64,000 nucleotides of DNA, taken from contig OX031064.1 of assembly GCA_943736015.1 (NCBI GenBank), positions 43,389,361-43,453,360 on the forward strand, written 5' to 3'. The notes under the pieces were generated by a model, which saw only the letters and a program-made list of their open reading frames with translations, searched no databases and was not told the DNA's origin. Positions 1 to 12,000 of the stretch are shown here, in pieces. Made by a program: the position numbers and the translations under genes. This stretch comes from Tridacna crocea. Its lineage: Eukaryota > Mollusca > Bivalvia > Cardiida > Cardiidae. Each line of letters starts with the position of its first letter. Within the stretch, counting starts at the first letter, position 1.

Positions 1-1340
1 TCAATGTTACACTTGCGATAATCGTTTTAAGTCTTCTATTTGAACAAATACAAAGAACGTAAGATGAAAATATATTGTATATTGGGAGAAAAAGGCGTTA
101 ATCAATAGTTTTCGAAGATATTAAAAAAAAGAAAACATTTGATACATATCTGCATGTATTCATGTAAATTCCAGTCACATAAGAACTCTTTTGAGACCTA
201 GTGTTCTACAATTCACGTTTTTAAATACGTTTCTAGTATGCAATAAAAGGTAATGTATAAGAAATATAGAGAAATGAAAGCAATGCATTAAACCATATAT
301 TTATAAATATATCATAAAACGTACGAAAATAACTCTTCCTTTTCGATACAAAATTAGGAACCTGACAAAAATAGCTTCGTCAGGGAGTTACAATGAAAAT
401 AATTTTGTAAGACGAACGTACGAAAATAGTTTGATTGGATTAAAACACTTCTGTTAATTATGTGTTATCAATATCACACTTGCGATAATCGTTTTCGGGC
501 TTCTCTTTGAATAAATACAAAGAACTTAGGATGAAAATATATTGTATAAAAATTAGGAAGAAAGACACGTTAATCAATTGTTTTTGAAGGTATTACAAAA
601 AAAAAAAAAAAAAAAAAATACACATCTATTCATGTACATTCCAGTCATACAACAACGTTACTCTTTTGAGACCTATTGTTCTGCAATTCACGCTTTTTAA
701 ATTTATACGTTTCTGGTATGAAATGAAAGATAATGTATAAGAAAAAGAGAAATAAAAGCAATGTATTCAACCATATATTTATATATCATTTAATGTACGA
801 AAATAACTCTTCACTTTCGATACAAAAACAGGAACCTAACTAAAATAGCTTCTGTTTAAAGGGAGTTACCACGAAAATAGTTTTGTAAGACGAACGTACG
901 AAAATAGTTTGATTGGATTAAAACACATCTGTTAATGAGGTGTTAACAATGTCACACTTGCGATAATCGTTTTCGGTCTTCTATTTGATGCTTTGCTTCA
1001 AATAGGTTTCTGATATGTAATGAAAGATAATGTATAAAAAGAGAAATAAAAACGATGTATTCAACCATGTATTTATGCATCATTTAATATATTCTATTTT
1101 CGTAGAGGGAAAGTTATGTTTGCGAAAATGGGCTGTGCATATGCATAAAGTCCAGTTGTCTAAAACCTCTATTAAGATCAATTAATTTCAATTCACGTTT
1201 TTTTCAACACGTCAGCAATATCTGTTATGAAAGATAGTATATAAAAATAACAAATAAACGCAATATATTCAAACATACATCTAGACAGCAATTGCTGGAA
1301 GCTATTTTCGTACAGGGAAAGCTATTTTCGCGAAAATAGG
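1..1340. repeat. ~470 bp tandem repeat, about three units, last one decayed
   Basis: The phrase cacacttgcgataatcg starts near 8, 476 and 953, giving a period of about 470 bases. Each unit repeats the same order: a gataatcg head, an A-rich tract, ttgagacctattgttct, and then gtacgaaaataactctt. The third unit breaks up after 1000 and ends in repeated short ctattttcg / cgaaaatag motifs up to 1340. No coding frame is present. Confidence 0.8.
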
Positions 1341-1563
1341 CTATTTTCGGTATCTAGTCATACCCCTATCCCAATGTTCGGACATCACCTTTTTAACACT
1401 TTAATTCGATTTTATCTAAACACGCGTCTGCAGGCATTAAATTAATAACGATGATAGCAAAGACAAAAATTTTGCGAACGTTGTTATAATTTCTTCTTTA
1501 AAATTAACTTTTATATCTTAAAGAGAGAATTTGTTTACATCATAGTTTTGGACATAGAACCAC

Positions 1564-1999
1564 TATGGACCAACGTACAGTGTCGCAAATCGGAAGCTGC
1601 TGCTACTGTACGCCCCAAATCAGTTAGCTGCAGTAAACAAGTTTAACAAAACAGGCTGGCACACGTAATCTAGCAAACAGAAAATGATCAGGTGTTTTGC
1701 ATTTTAAAGGTAAGAAGTTTTTCTACAAATACATACAGCGTTTGGGTTCATAAACCAAGCGAGTTTTGTATAGGAAAGCTGCATCACCAAATTTCGTCGT
1801 TTGCGGCTGCCATGATCGCTAAACATTTGCTTTCTACTCCTTCGGGAAGATCGGAAACCATTTTCTGATACTGCATACAGATAAAGAAATCATTCAGCTT
1901 TGCGTATACATTTCTATGGTTGTATTTAGTGCCATATCCATTGAAATAATTCACTTTTTATCAAGGTACCATCAAAACGTTCACTGTACGGCTAGCTGC
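1564..1999 (+). repeat. Left arm of the long inverted repeat
   Basis: It matches 8304-8739 in reverse. Shared landmarks are gtgtcgcaaatcggaagctg at the outer side and cactgtacggctagctgc at the inner end. The two arms are the same length. Confidence 0.85.
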
Positions 2000-2125
2000 A
2001 TCTGTACGCAACGATTAGCTGCATTTCACAATAAAAAATGTGTACGCCTAGCTGCATTAATGCATCATAATACTGAACAAAAAGGTTCAGCCCATATGGT
2101 AAAACACGTTTTTTTAGCTCGAATT

Positions 2126-2605
2126 TATATATGTCGTATGCCGGATCGGAATCTAGGCATATCCCGGGAATCTGCCTAGACCAAATTAGAATAATACTTT
2201 AGTGTAGACCAAAATAGATCTAGATTCTTTTCCAAATTTTTAATCATATTAATTCTTATACATGTGTTTACAATTGAGACGTATTTTTAATTGAAGCAAT
2301 TTATTTGTTTTTCCCTCAATTGCTCCGTTTTCCTCGTTGCATTTTTTCCTCGAAAGTGCTAAACACTCAAAAAATAATCTTACTCAGAATTTCTAATTAA
2401 ACTTCTTTTATGTTGGAGTTTAAGTTGACTAAGATGGTTAATATGTAGTCGCATTATATAAAAGGAGAAAATATTCCGATTTGGTCTAGGCAGATTGTGG
2501 AGCTGCCTAGCCAAACTGTTAAACTATTTTGGTATAGGCAAAATTCAGTTTGGTCTAGATTTCGGATTTGCCTAGATTCCAGTTTGGACAGCGACATACA
2601 TAAAT
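2126..2605. mobile_element. Short inverted-repeat element (tatatgtcgta... family), copy 1
   Basis: The left end reads tatatatgtcgtatgccgga and the right end is its diverged reverse complement (ccagtttggacagcgacata). The subterminal motif atctgcctagaccaaa recurs in both orientations. It has the same ends as the element at 4021-6071. No coding capacity was seen, so it is MITE-like. Confidence 0.6.
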
Positions 2606-3300
2606 ATATAAATTCAAACAATAGCAGGTAAGATTATCTTGTTTCTTCAAGGCATTTCATGAATTACACAAATCCGGCTCCATTGATAAATCCTTTTATT
2701 ACATGGAAAACATCGCTGATATTATTTCTTGATTTAGGTCTAGTTCCTGTACAACAGATAGGTACAAAGTTTGCCATTTTTTGCAACCCCTAATCATTGA
2801 TTTTAATTCACTGATAAACATCAATGAATTATACAGTAATTTTCTTTTTGTAGCTTTTCAACGAAATAAGGAATTCAGTTCAGGTTAAATATAAAGTTCT
2901 CAGGTTTTCGTTCTTCACCTGAATTCACGATATTATCTCGCACATCCATCCTCAAGTCTTAAGTCTTTACCAAAGCATTTGCAGACGTTCATTTGGTAGC
3001 GTTTTCCTTTGAATTTATAAATCTCAGTGAAAACAGAAGTATTAGCTTAAAGGCAGCCGATTCTTTTAATACATCTAACCTCTGAAAGTGCTCAATACTG
3101 ACTATGGATCGTTTATAGACGATGGTAGACCTATTAACGACCGCTTGATTCACCGAGTCTTTAAAGGGTGGAAATGGAACCTGGAAAAGTCGAAAACGAA
3201 CTTTATACATTCACCACTGCCAACCTCACATCTTCAGAGCTAGATCTAAATGTCATTTTTTGCAACACTCTTAACCAAGATGTACACAATTCTCATTATA
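2606..3300. other. Unassigned stretch
   Basis: This is AT-rich unique-looking sequence inside the inverted-arm interval. No exon with convincing splice sites, no repeat and no RNA gene was seen. Confidence 0.5.
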
Positions 3301-4020
3301 AGCTTTAAAAGCCTGTTTCACATCAGCCTTACGACAGCCGTACGGGAACATAAATCGCAGGACTTCGCGCGGTTTCCGCAAGACTGTCTTACGAATTTGC
3401 AACGCCGTAGACGTCGCAATTAAGCTGGTTTTTCAACATGCTCATTTTCCTAGCGATTTCTTTGCGATTTTTTGAGTTTGCACAGCAACTGTACGGTTGC
3501 CACACAGGAGCCATACGGCTACCTTGAGACCATAGCACATCAATCATACGGTTTTATAACTTGCGTTTGTCCTGCGAAGGCCGAAAGACGATCGCACGAA
3601 CATCTTGCGGCTGCCTTGCGAATGCCTTGCGTTTGGTGAAAGTCTGTCTGAAGACTACTGCGGAACGTAGGAACAACGTAGAGATTCGCACAGCTGCCTC
3701 CCAATGCCTTACGAAAAGTTAGCGTCATCCGTCCTCTTTTAAAAAGTTTGTATGTCTTGTTCGTCATCAGTCGCTATCGAGATTTCAGGACGAGAAGGTC
3801 ATGCAGAAACGAAGATCTCAGAATGGAAAGGGGTAGGTTCCGATTGCTGAACCCCCATTGAACCCGAGACATTCAACCCAGGATTTAGATGAAGAAAGCA
3901 CGTGCTTGTACAAGAATGACAAAATGCCCTTAGCATAAAATATTGTCGTCTCGGTCTTTATCTGCGAGTATCCTGTCCATTGTTTCAATATGCATCCTAT
4001 GTGCCGGGTAGCATTGTGAA

Positions 4021-6071
4021 TATATATGTCGTAGTCCAAACTGGAATCCAGGCAGATCCGGAATCTGCCTAGACCAAACTGGAATTTGTCTGTAACAAAT
4101 CAGGATTCCAGTTTAGCTTTGCAGCTCTACAATCTGCCTAACCCAAATTTTAGTAATTTCTCGTTGAATATAAGGCATCTACATATGGATCATCTTACTT
4201 TTAAACGTAAACCCCAAAATAAAAGAAGTTTTAGTCAGAAATTCAGAGTAAATATAAATTTTGAATGTCTTGTACTAACAAGAGGGCCAAGATGGCCCTG
4301 GATCGCTCACCTGAATTTTTGAGATGACCATAGTCTATTTTTTTTTTTAGGTATTCAAACATTGGAACCAAATTTATAATTTTGCCAAGCAATTTTCAAA
4401 AGGTCACCTGTAAAAATCATTTCGAAATCTGACCATCAGTTTCAAAAAGAAGAGTTTTTAAGAATTCTTCATTTCTGTATAAGAGCAAGTAGCCCCCATC
4501 CATGAGAGCCATGTTTCTTGATGGATCAAAATTTACAAACAAGTTTTGAAAAGGGTCACCCAAGGAACATCTCTCTGAAATAATTTCAAAATCTGACCAG
4601 GGGTTTCAGAGAAAGAGAATTTTAAAGAATTTCATCATGTCCATATAGTGCAAGTAGCCCCCATTCACAAGACCATGTTTCTTGATGGATCAAAATTATA
4701 TGTACAGCTTTTGGAAAGGGTCCCACAAGGAACATCTCTGTCAAATTATTTTAAAATCTGACCACAGGTTTCAGAGAAGAAGAATTTTCAAGAATTTCTT
4801 CATTTCCATATAGTGCAAGTAGCCCCCATTCACTAGAGCCATGTTTCTTGGCCAATCAAAATTTTGCGAACAATTTTAGAAAAGGGTCACCCAAGGAACA
4901 TCTCTGTGAAATTATTTCAAAATCTGTCCAGCCATTTCAGAGAAGAAGAATTTTCAAGAATTTCTTCATTTCTATATAGTGCAAGTAGCCCCCATTCACC
5001 AGAGCCATGTTTCTTGACCAATCAAAATTTCGCTAACAATTTTTGAAAAGGGTAACCCAAGGAACAAGTCTGTGAAATTATTTCAAAATCTTACCAGCGG
5101 TTTCTGAGAAGAAGAATTTTTAAGAATTTCTTCATTTCTGTATAGTGTAAGAAGCCCCCATTCAACAGAGCCATGTTTCTTGACAGATCAAAATTTCGCG
5201 AACAATTTTTGAAAAGGGTCATCCAAGGAACATCTCTGTGAAATTATTTTAAAATCTGACCAGTGGTTACAGAGAAGAAGAATTTTTAAGAATTTCTTCA
5301 TTTCTGTACAGTGCAAGAAGCCCCCATTCACCAGAGCCATGTTTCTTGACGGATCAAAATTTCACGAACAATTTTTGAAAAGGGTTACCTAAGGAACATC
5401 TGTGTGAAATTATTTTAAAATCTGGCCAGCGGTTTCAGAGAAGAAGAATTTTTAAGAATTTCATCATTTCTGTATAGTGCAAGAAGCCCCCATTCACCAG
5501 AGCCATGTTTCTTGACGGATCAAAATTTCGCGAACAATTTTTGAAAAGGGTCACCCAAGGAACATCTGTGTGAAATTATTTTAAAATCTGGCAAGCGGTT
5601 TCAGAGAAGAAGATTTTTAAAGAATTTGCTAAAAAATTCCATTTCGTTGCCATGGCAACCAGAGTTTTTGACGGAATCAAATTCTGTGAACAATTTTTAA
5701 AGAGGACCTCCCAAGGAACATTCCAGCCAAGTTTGGTCCAAATCCGCCCAGCGGTTTAGGAGGAGTTGATGTTTAAAGAATTGTTGACGACGCACGATGG
5801 ACGACGCACGACGGACGACGGACACCGGGTGATCCTAAAAGCTCCCCTTGAGCACGCTGTGCTCAGGTGAGCTAATAAAAAAGGTGGAAAAAAGAGCGAT
5901 TTTGGAAAACTCATATAAAATGCTTTAAATAAATATACCTCTCAACTGTAAACATAATTAAATCAATATATTTTTTAAAAAAGTATTAGAAAACAATGCA
6001 GTTTGAATTCTAATTTGGTCTAGGCAGATTCCGGATCTGCCTAGATTCCAATCTGGCCTACGACATATATA
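4021..6071. mobile_element. Inverted-repeat element (tatatgtcgta... family), copy 2, carrying a tandem array
   Basis: The ends at 4021-4084 and 6010-6071 are reverse complements (tatatatgtcgtagtcc outward, then gatccggaatctgcctagac). The interior is occupied by a ~165 bp tandem-array element (about 4270-5875), so one transposon has inserted into another. Confidence 0.6.
4270..5875 (+). mobile_element. Array element with ~165 bp internal repeats (pearl/Helitron-associated type?)
   Basis: About seven units carry gagccatgtttcttgac at roughly 4506, 4671, 4835, 5001, 5168, 5334 and 5500, a spacing of about 165. The left end is aacaagagggccaagatggc. The right end has repeated gacgacggac motifs and closes with cttgagcacgctgtgctcaggtgagct-type sequence. 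Tandem ~160 bp cores between short unique ends are described for bivalve pearl elements. Assignment to that family is inferred. Confidence 0.6.
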
Positions 6072-6280
6072 TCCAATCGGACAAGAAGAGATAATTCCTC
6101 CTTATGGCGATCGCACGAACACCGTACAGCTGTCTTGCAAAATCGTGCTTGCCGTGCGGTGGTCGTAAGAAACTTTGAAAAATCTTACGGCAGTCTTGCG
6201 GGTGCCTTGAGAATTTGTGCGGCAGCCTTAAGCTAACCGCACGACAGCCGTGCGAACTCGTCGCTTTGTTTTTAGCTCAC

Positions 6281-8067
6281 CTTAGCACAAAGTGCTACAG
6301 GTGAGCTATTGTGATCGCCCTATGTCCGTCGTCCGTAGTCTGTCGTCCGTCAACAATTTCTTTAAAAATCTTCTCCTCCTAAATACTGGTTTAATCTTGG
6401 CAGGAATGTTCCTTGGGTGAAGCTCTACCAAAATTGTTCAAAGAATTTAATTCCACCCATAACTCTTGTTGCCATGGCAACAAAAAGAAAAGAAAAAAAA
6501 AAAGAAATCTTTGAAAATCTTCTTCTCTGAAACTATAAGGCGTAGAGCTTTAATATTTGGTATGTAGTATCTCCTAATGGACCTCTATCAAGTTTGTTCA
6601 AATCATGCCCGTAGGGTCAAAACTGGCCCCGCCCCGGCGGATAACGAGTTTGAGCATAGGAACAAAGGAGGAAAACTTTAAAAAAAAACTTCTCCTCTGA
6701 AACTTGAAGGCGTAGAGCTTTGATATTTGGTATGTAGCATCTCCTAGTTGACCTCTACCAAGTTTGTTCAAATTATATCCCTGGGGTCAAAACTGGCTCC
6801 ATCCCAGGGGTCACAAGTTTGAGCAAAGGAACGAAGATGGAAAAATTTAAAAATCTTCTCCTCTGAAACTTGAAGGCGTAGAGCTTTGACATTTAGTATG
6901 TGACATCTCCTAGTGGACCTCTGCCAAGTTTGTTCAAATTATGCCCTTGGGGTCAAAACTGGCCCCACCCCGGGGGGTCACAAGTTTGAGCATTGAAACA
7001 AAGAAGGAAAACTTTAAAAATCTTCTCCTCTGAAACTAGAAAGCGTAGAGCTTTGATATTTGGTCTGTTGGATCTCCTAGTGGACTGCCAGCAATTTTAT
7101 TCAAATGATGTCCCTGGGGTCAAAACTGGCCCCACCCCGGGGGTCACTAGTTTGAGCATAGGAACAAAGGAGGAAAACTTTTAAACTCTTCTTCTCTGAA
7201 ACTAGATGGCGTAGAGCTTTGATATTTGGTATGTGGCATTTCCTAGCGGACCTCTACTAAGTTTCTTTAAATCATGCCCGTGGGATCAAAACTGGCCCCG
7301 CCCCGGGGGTCTCAAGTTCGAACATAGGAACAAAGAAAGAAAATTTTAAAATTCTTCTTCTCTAAAACTAGAAGGTATAGAGCTATGATATTTGGCATGT
7401 AGCAGTGAATCTCTACCAAGTTTGTTCCTATTATGCCCTTGGGGTCAAAACTGGCCATGCCCCGGGGGGGGGGTTTCACAGGTTCGAACATAGCAACAAA
7501 GAAGGAAAACTTTGGAAATCTTCTCTGAAACTTGAAGGTGGAGAGCTTTGACATTTGGTCATTTGGTATGCAGAATCTTCTAGTGGACCTCTACCAAGTT
7601 TGGTAATATGATGTCCCTGGCGTCAAAACTGGCCATGCCCCGGAGGTCACAGGTTGGAACATATGAACAAAGAAGGAAAATTTTGAATTTATTTTTCTCT
7701 TAAACGGGAAGGTGTAGAGCTTTGATATTTGGGATGTAGCATGTTTGAGTGGACCTCTATCAAGTTCGTTCCAAGGATGCTGCTTTGTTTAAAACTGACC
7801 CAGCCTGGGGACCACAAGTTCGAACATGGGACAAAGAAAGAAAATTTAAAATTCTTCTTTGAAACTGGCAGGTGTATAGCTTTGATATTTGATTGCCCTA
7901 TGTCCAGCGTCTGTCGCCCATCAACAATTTCTTAAAACATCTTCTTCTCCTAACCCACTGGGACAATCTTGATGAAACTTGGCAGGGATGTTCCTTGGGT
8001 GAAGCTTTACCAAAGTTGCTCAAAGAATTGAATTTCAATCAAAAGCTATAGTCTTAGGTGAGCGTTC
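6281..8067 (-). mobile_element. Second array element with ~160 bp internal repeats, opposite orientation
   Basis: It opens with agctcaccttagcacaaagt and a gtccgtcgtccg tract, the mirror of the end of the 4270-5875 element. Inside, about eight units share ggcgtagagctttgatattt, caagtttgttcaaat and ggggtcaaaactggcc, spaced about 160 bases. The unit sequence differs from the first array although the ends match, so the element is modular. The last units are degraded. No coding frame was seen. Confidence 0.6.
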
Positions 8068-8303
8068 CAGGGCCAAGTTGTTTTTTCGTACGTTCAACCT
8101 GCGGACTCCGTACAGTTCGTGAGTCAACTGTACGAACAACGTACGGAGATCGCTTTGAAAATTTGCAATATGTGCGACGGGTACGAATAAATAGCGATCG
8201 TGTTTGCAGCGAAAATCGTAAGACGAAAAAATCGCACGGCTGATGTGAAAGAGGCTTTACCAAGAAAATCGCAGCTAACTGAGCAGTACAAAAATTCGGG
8301 TTA

Positions 8304-8739
8304 GCAGCTAGCCGTACAGTGAACGTTTTGATGGTACCTTGATAAAAAGTGAAATATTTCAATGGATATGGCACTGAATACTACCATAGACATGTATACG
8401 CCAAGCTGAATGATTTCTTTATCTGTATGCAGTATCAGAAAATGGTTTCCGATCTTCCCGAAGGAGTAGAAAACAAAAGTTTACCGATCATTGCAGCCGC
8501 CAACGACAAAATTTGGTGATGCAGCTTTCCTATTCAAAAATCGCACGGTTTATGGACCCAATCGCAGTATGTATTTGTAGAAAAACTTCTTACCTTTCAA
8601 ATGCAAAACACCAAATCATTTTCTGTCTGCTAGATTACGCGTGCCAGCCTGTTTTCTTAAACTTGTTTACTGCAGCTAACTGATTTGGGGCGTACAGTAG
8701 CAGCAGCTTCCGATTTGCGACACTGTACGTTGGTCCATA
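8304..8739 (-). repeat. Right arm of the long inverted repeat
   Basis: This is the reverse complement of 1564-1999. Its outer edge lies about 150 bases before the first NUP42 exon found. Confidence 0.85.
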
Positions 8740-8890
8740 CTGAAACGGGGAGGGGAGAAAAAGATTTTGTTTAACCTTTTCCAAAATGACGAACTGTGAC
8801 AGACACTTCTGCAAATGTTAATTATAAATGAGATAAAAGTGAACTGATGGTCTTTGATTTCTGTTGGAAGGGTTTTCTGAAACTGCACAG

Positions 8891-9039
8891 AGACAACTGT
8901 TTGGTGGCAATAAGGGCGGTAGAGGTCAGGGGCCTGTAAACTTTGGACAAAACCGGTTTAAATGGATTTCTCCAGATGTCCAGCAGCAGCAACAAACAAG
9001 AGGAGCAGCAACACAACAACTCTCTACGCCTGACATAGT
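8891..9039 (+). CDS. NUP42: NUP42 first exon found
   Basis: The acceptor is actgcacag and the donor is gtatgt. It encodes a Gly/Gln-rich segment (NKGGRGQGPVNFGQN, then QQQQQ) and ends with two bases of a split codon. Upstream in frame there is a stop at 8855, so the start codon must be on an earlier exon. Confidence 0.8.
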
Positions 9040-12000
9040 GTATGTAACTATGTATTAACTCTATACCAGACAACAAAATTTTTTTACTATGCCAAATTTT
9101 AATATTTGCGGAAGACAAATTAGAATTAGATATTGGTCAGATTTTCTCCATTTTCAATTATGTTTTCAAAGTCCTTCTTCTTTAACCCATTACCACACAA
9201 TCCCTACTTTTGATGGCCCTGAGAAAGAAGCCTTTAGAAAATAGTGTGGGAAAAGGAGAAAATGCTGGTAACATTTTCTCCTTTTCCCATAATGTTTTCT
9301 ACCTTTTACAAAACAAATTTCAAGTTTTCAATCGCTTTTATTTTGTCATCTCGGCAAACGCCTTTTAATTTGGGCAAGCCAAAAATATTGTCGTTTGATA
9401 ATGAGTTAAGGTCTTTAAAAGTCAGGATTGTGTGATAAATGTTCAAATATTGATTCTCTTTAAAAACACTCCAGGAAAGCATGGATAGGTTCACTAGCTG
9501 CAGTGATACAACTTCAGGAAAGCGGAAATGTGTTAACTCTTTACCAAACGACAAAAATATTCTAGACTGGTGCAAATTAAAAGCGTTTGTTGAGGACAAA
9601 ATAAATGAAACTAAAAAGTTGTAATTCCTTTTGGGAAGGGTAGAAAACATTGTGGGAAAAGGAGAAAATGCTGGTGACCAGCAATTTCTCCTTTTCCCAC
9701 AATGGTTTCAAAAGGCTTCCTTCTCAGGGTCGTCAAAAGTTGCGATTATATGGTAAAGGGTTAATTCTGTACTTCAGGATAAAACTTTTGACCAAACCCA
9801 AATGAAAGTATTTGTAGATGACAGCTTCATGATGTGATGTGCATGATTGTGAGATAGAGCATTGGACTTTGTAACTATAAGGTTCCGAGTATCTGGGAGC
9901 GAGTGTCAACTTAGGAATTGTTTATTACTAGGGATGGCAACGGTTAACCGGTTAACCGGTTAACCGATCGAATGACCGATTAACCGGTTAGGAAATTGGT
10001 AACCGGTTAACCAGAAACAAATATAGGCCTATATTATCAAAAGTTTACCAAAATAATCATTATAATAAAAAAATAGAAAGTTAATTTTGCCGGTTCTGAC
10101 AACCAAAACTGCGTCATACACACATCCAATGTCGCCAAGACGCGGCGAAGGTGTGATATACAGTTTGACATGTCTGTGTAATATTAAACATTCTTAACTC
10201 GCTAATTAGTCCCCAGTCTCCGATAATAAACAGTCAAACACGTGTCCTCTTTGGATCAAAGGCACTGGCTTATCCTAATTGATTTGCTTGGAATATTTCA
10301 TTAAGTACCCGCCCCTAATCAAATATATGCATGGATTAACCAATCAGCGTAAGAGGGATTGAAATTTATAAAGTCAATCATTTTGTGTTCAAGCAGGCAT
10401 AGCGGTTTCTCTTCGTTCGTTCATTATCATTTCCATTAGTATCTTTGAAAATCATTGTATAGTGCAGAGGCTTTGAATTTGGGAGAGTCTAAAATTTAAA
10501 TCTGTCGTTTGGGCGATGGATAACACCCGATCACTTAGCGATAGCCGCTTCGTTTGACGATCAATAATCATACCATCATTGGTATGATTCTATAGATTTT
10601 TTGAAGTTGTAGATAGCAGTGATCCCACTACTTTTTTCTTTCGATGCAGCAGTAAAGTCTGTTATTAATATATCTATGGAAATTTACTGCTTAAAATCAT
10701 TAAAAAGCTAAAAAGATGATCAGAAGAGACTCTGATCGGACAGTGTCGAAAGTAACATTTTGTTCTATCATGGGTTTCCGTGATTCTTGCATCGAGCATT
10801 TTTTCATGTGTTTTAATTTATGGATAGGTATTTCCGCTGATTTGAGAATAATATATCAAAATGGGTAGCAAGTAACTTCAAATCCTGGTATTTTACACAA
10901 GTTAAGCAAATACTGTTTTTTTTTTTCCTTCCAACGTGAGGTCTCACGTGAAACCAAACTGTTTTTTACGTGAATTTCAGTTCTATTAGGTGATTTATGC
11001 AATAATTTGCGTAGTGGAAACACTGAAATGGCATGATAATTTCTTGTCTTCTATAGAAAACATTGTGGGAAAATGATTTTATTGCCGATAGGGTGAGAGA
11101 TCGTCGATAGATTGGCCGTCTTTTGCGCTAAAGTACAGAAATAGTAAACATCACGGGAATGAATTACTCACGCACCGGTTGTCAATGTTGACATATCGAG
11201 CAGGTATCTTCATCTTAAATGTTTTTACAAGGTCGTTCGGTTAACCGGTTAACCGATCGAAAGATTGAACGGTTAACCGGTTAGCAAATTTACTAACCGT
11301 TGCCATCCCTATTTATTACCCACATATTCGGCACGAAGCAGGAAGCAAAATCAATAGAGAATAGTATAAGATGTAAGAACTTCCTTCTCAATCGATGTAA
11401 AATAAATTTGTTTAAACTAACTCAGATTTAGCTCCAGTGATGATTGCTTTCTCACATAGTGTAGAAAATAACTTTGGAAAAGGAGAAATTGCTGGTGCTT
11501 ACTGTAATTTTGCCTTTTCCAATAACATTTTCCAAAGGCTATTTGTACAGGATTGTTGAAGCTTGGAACTTGTGGTAAAGATTTACTGCACATTACGACT
11601 TTTAATACCCCTTTGAAAGAAGCCTTTTGAAAACATAGTGGGAAAAAGGAGAAAATGCTGGTGATCAGCATTTTCTCCTTTTCCCACAATGTTTTCTTCT
11701 TTTCCTATAACAAATTTCAATTATCAGGCACATTCATTTAGTTGTCTGCAAATGCTTTCAATTTGGACCAGTCTAAAATTTTGTCGTTTTGTAAGGAGGT
11801 AAAGGCAAGTTCCATCTTTTGAAAATAATTTCAAGTTTGGATGACGAAGACATTTAAATTCTATCCTGCAGGAGAGCTCTAGCCACTGAAGTGCAGACAA
11901 TGTTTGAAGACGGTAAAATGTGGCCATTCACTTGTATTGGTTTTGAAAAAGAGCTCCCAAGCTTACCAGGTAAGATAATGTGATAAAAATTGTTTACCAA

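Larger units (their letters stand above)
3308..8259. repeat. Inner inverted pair gcctgtttcacatcagcc
   Basis: The sequence aagcctgtttcacatcagcc at 3308-3328 is mirrored by ggctgatgtgaaagaggctt at 8239-8258. Both are followed inward by sequence rich in cgtacgg / tgcggct motifs (3330-3720, 6090-6270 and 8080-8240). This suggests an older inverted-repeat element into which the two array elements inserted. Confidence 0.45.
1564..8739. mobile_element. 7.2 kb interval bounded by 436 bp inverted arms
   Basis: The left arm (1564-1999) and right arm (8304-8739) are reverse complements at roughly 90% identity by eye. Both begin tatggaccaacgtacagtg at the outer edge. Inside lie other nested repeats and no long reading frame, so this is a non-autonomous element or an inverted duplication. 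No clear target-site duplication was seen at the outer edges. It sits immediately upstream of the first recognised NUP42 exon, so it may lie in that gene's first intron. Confidence 0.65.

Noticed and set aside
8054..8374. 106-residue minus-strand frame
   Set aside because: It overlaps an inverted arm and the cgtacgg-rich repeat, so it is repeat sequence by composition and position.
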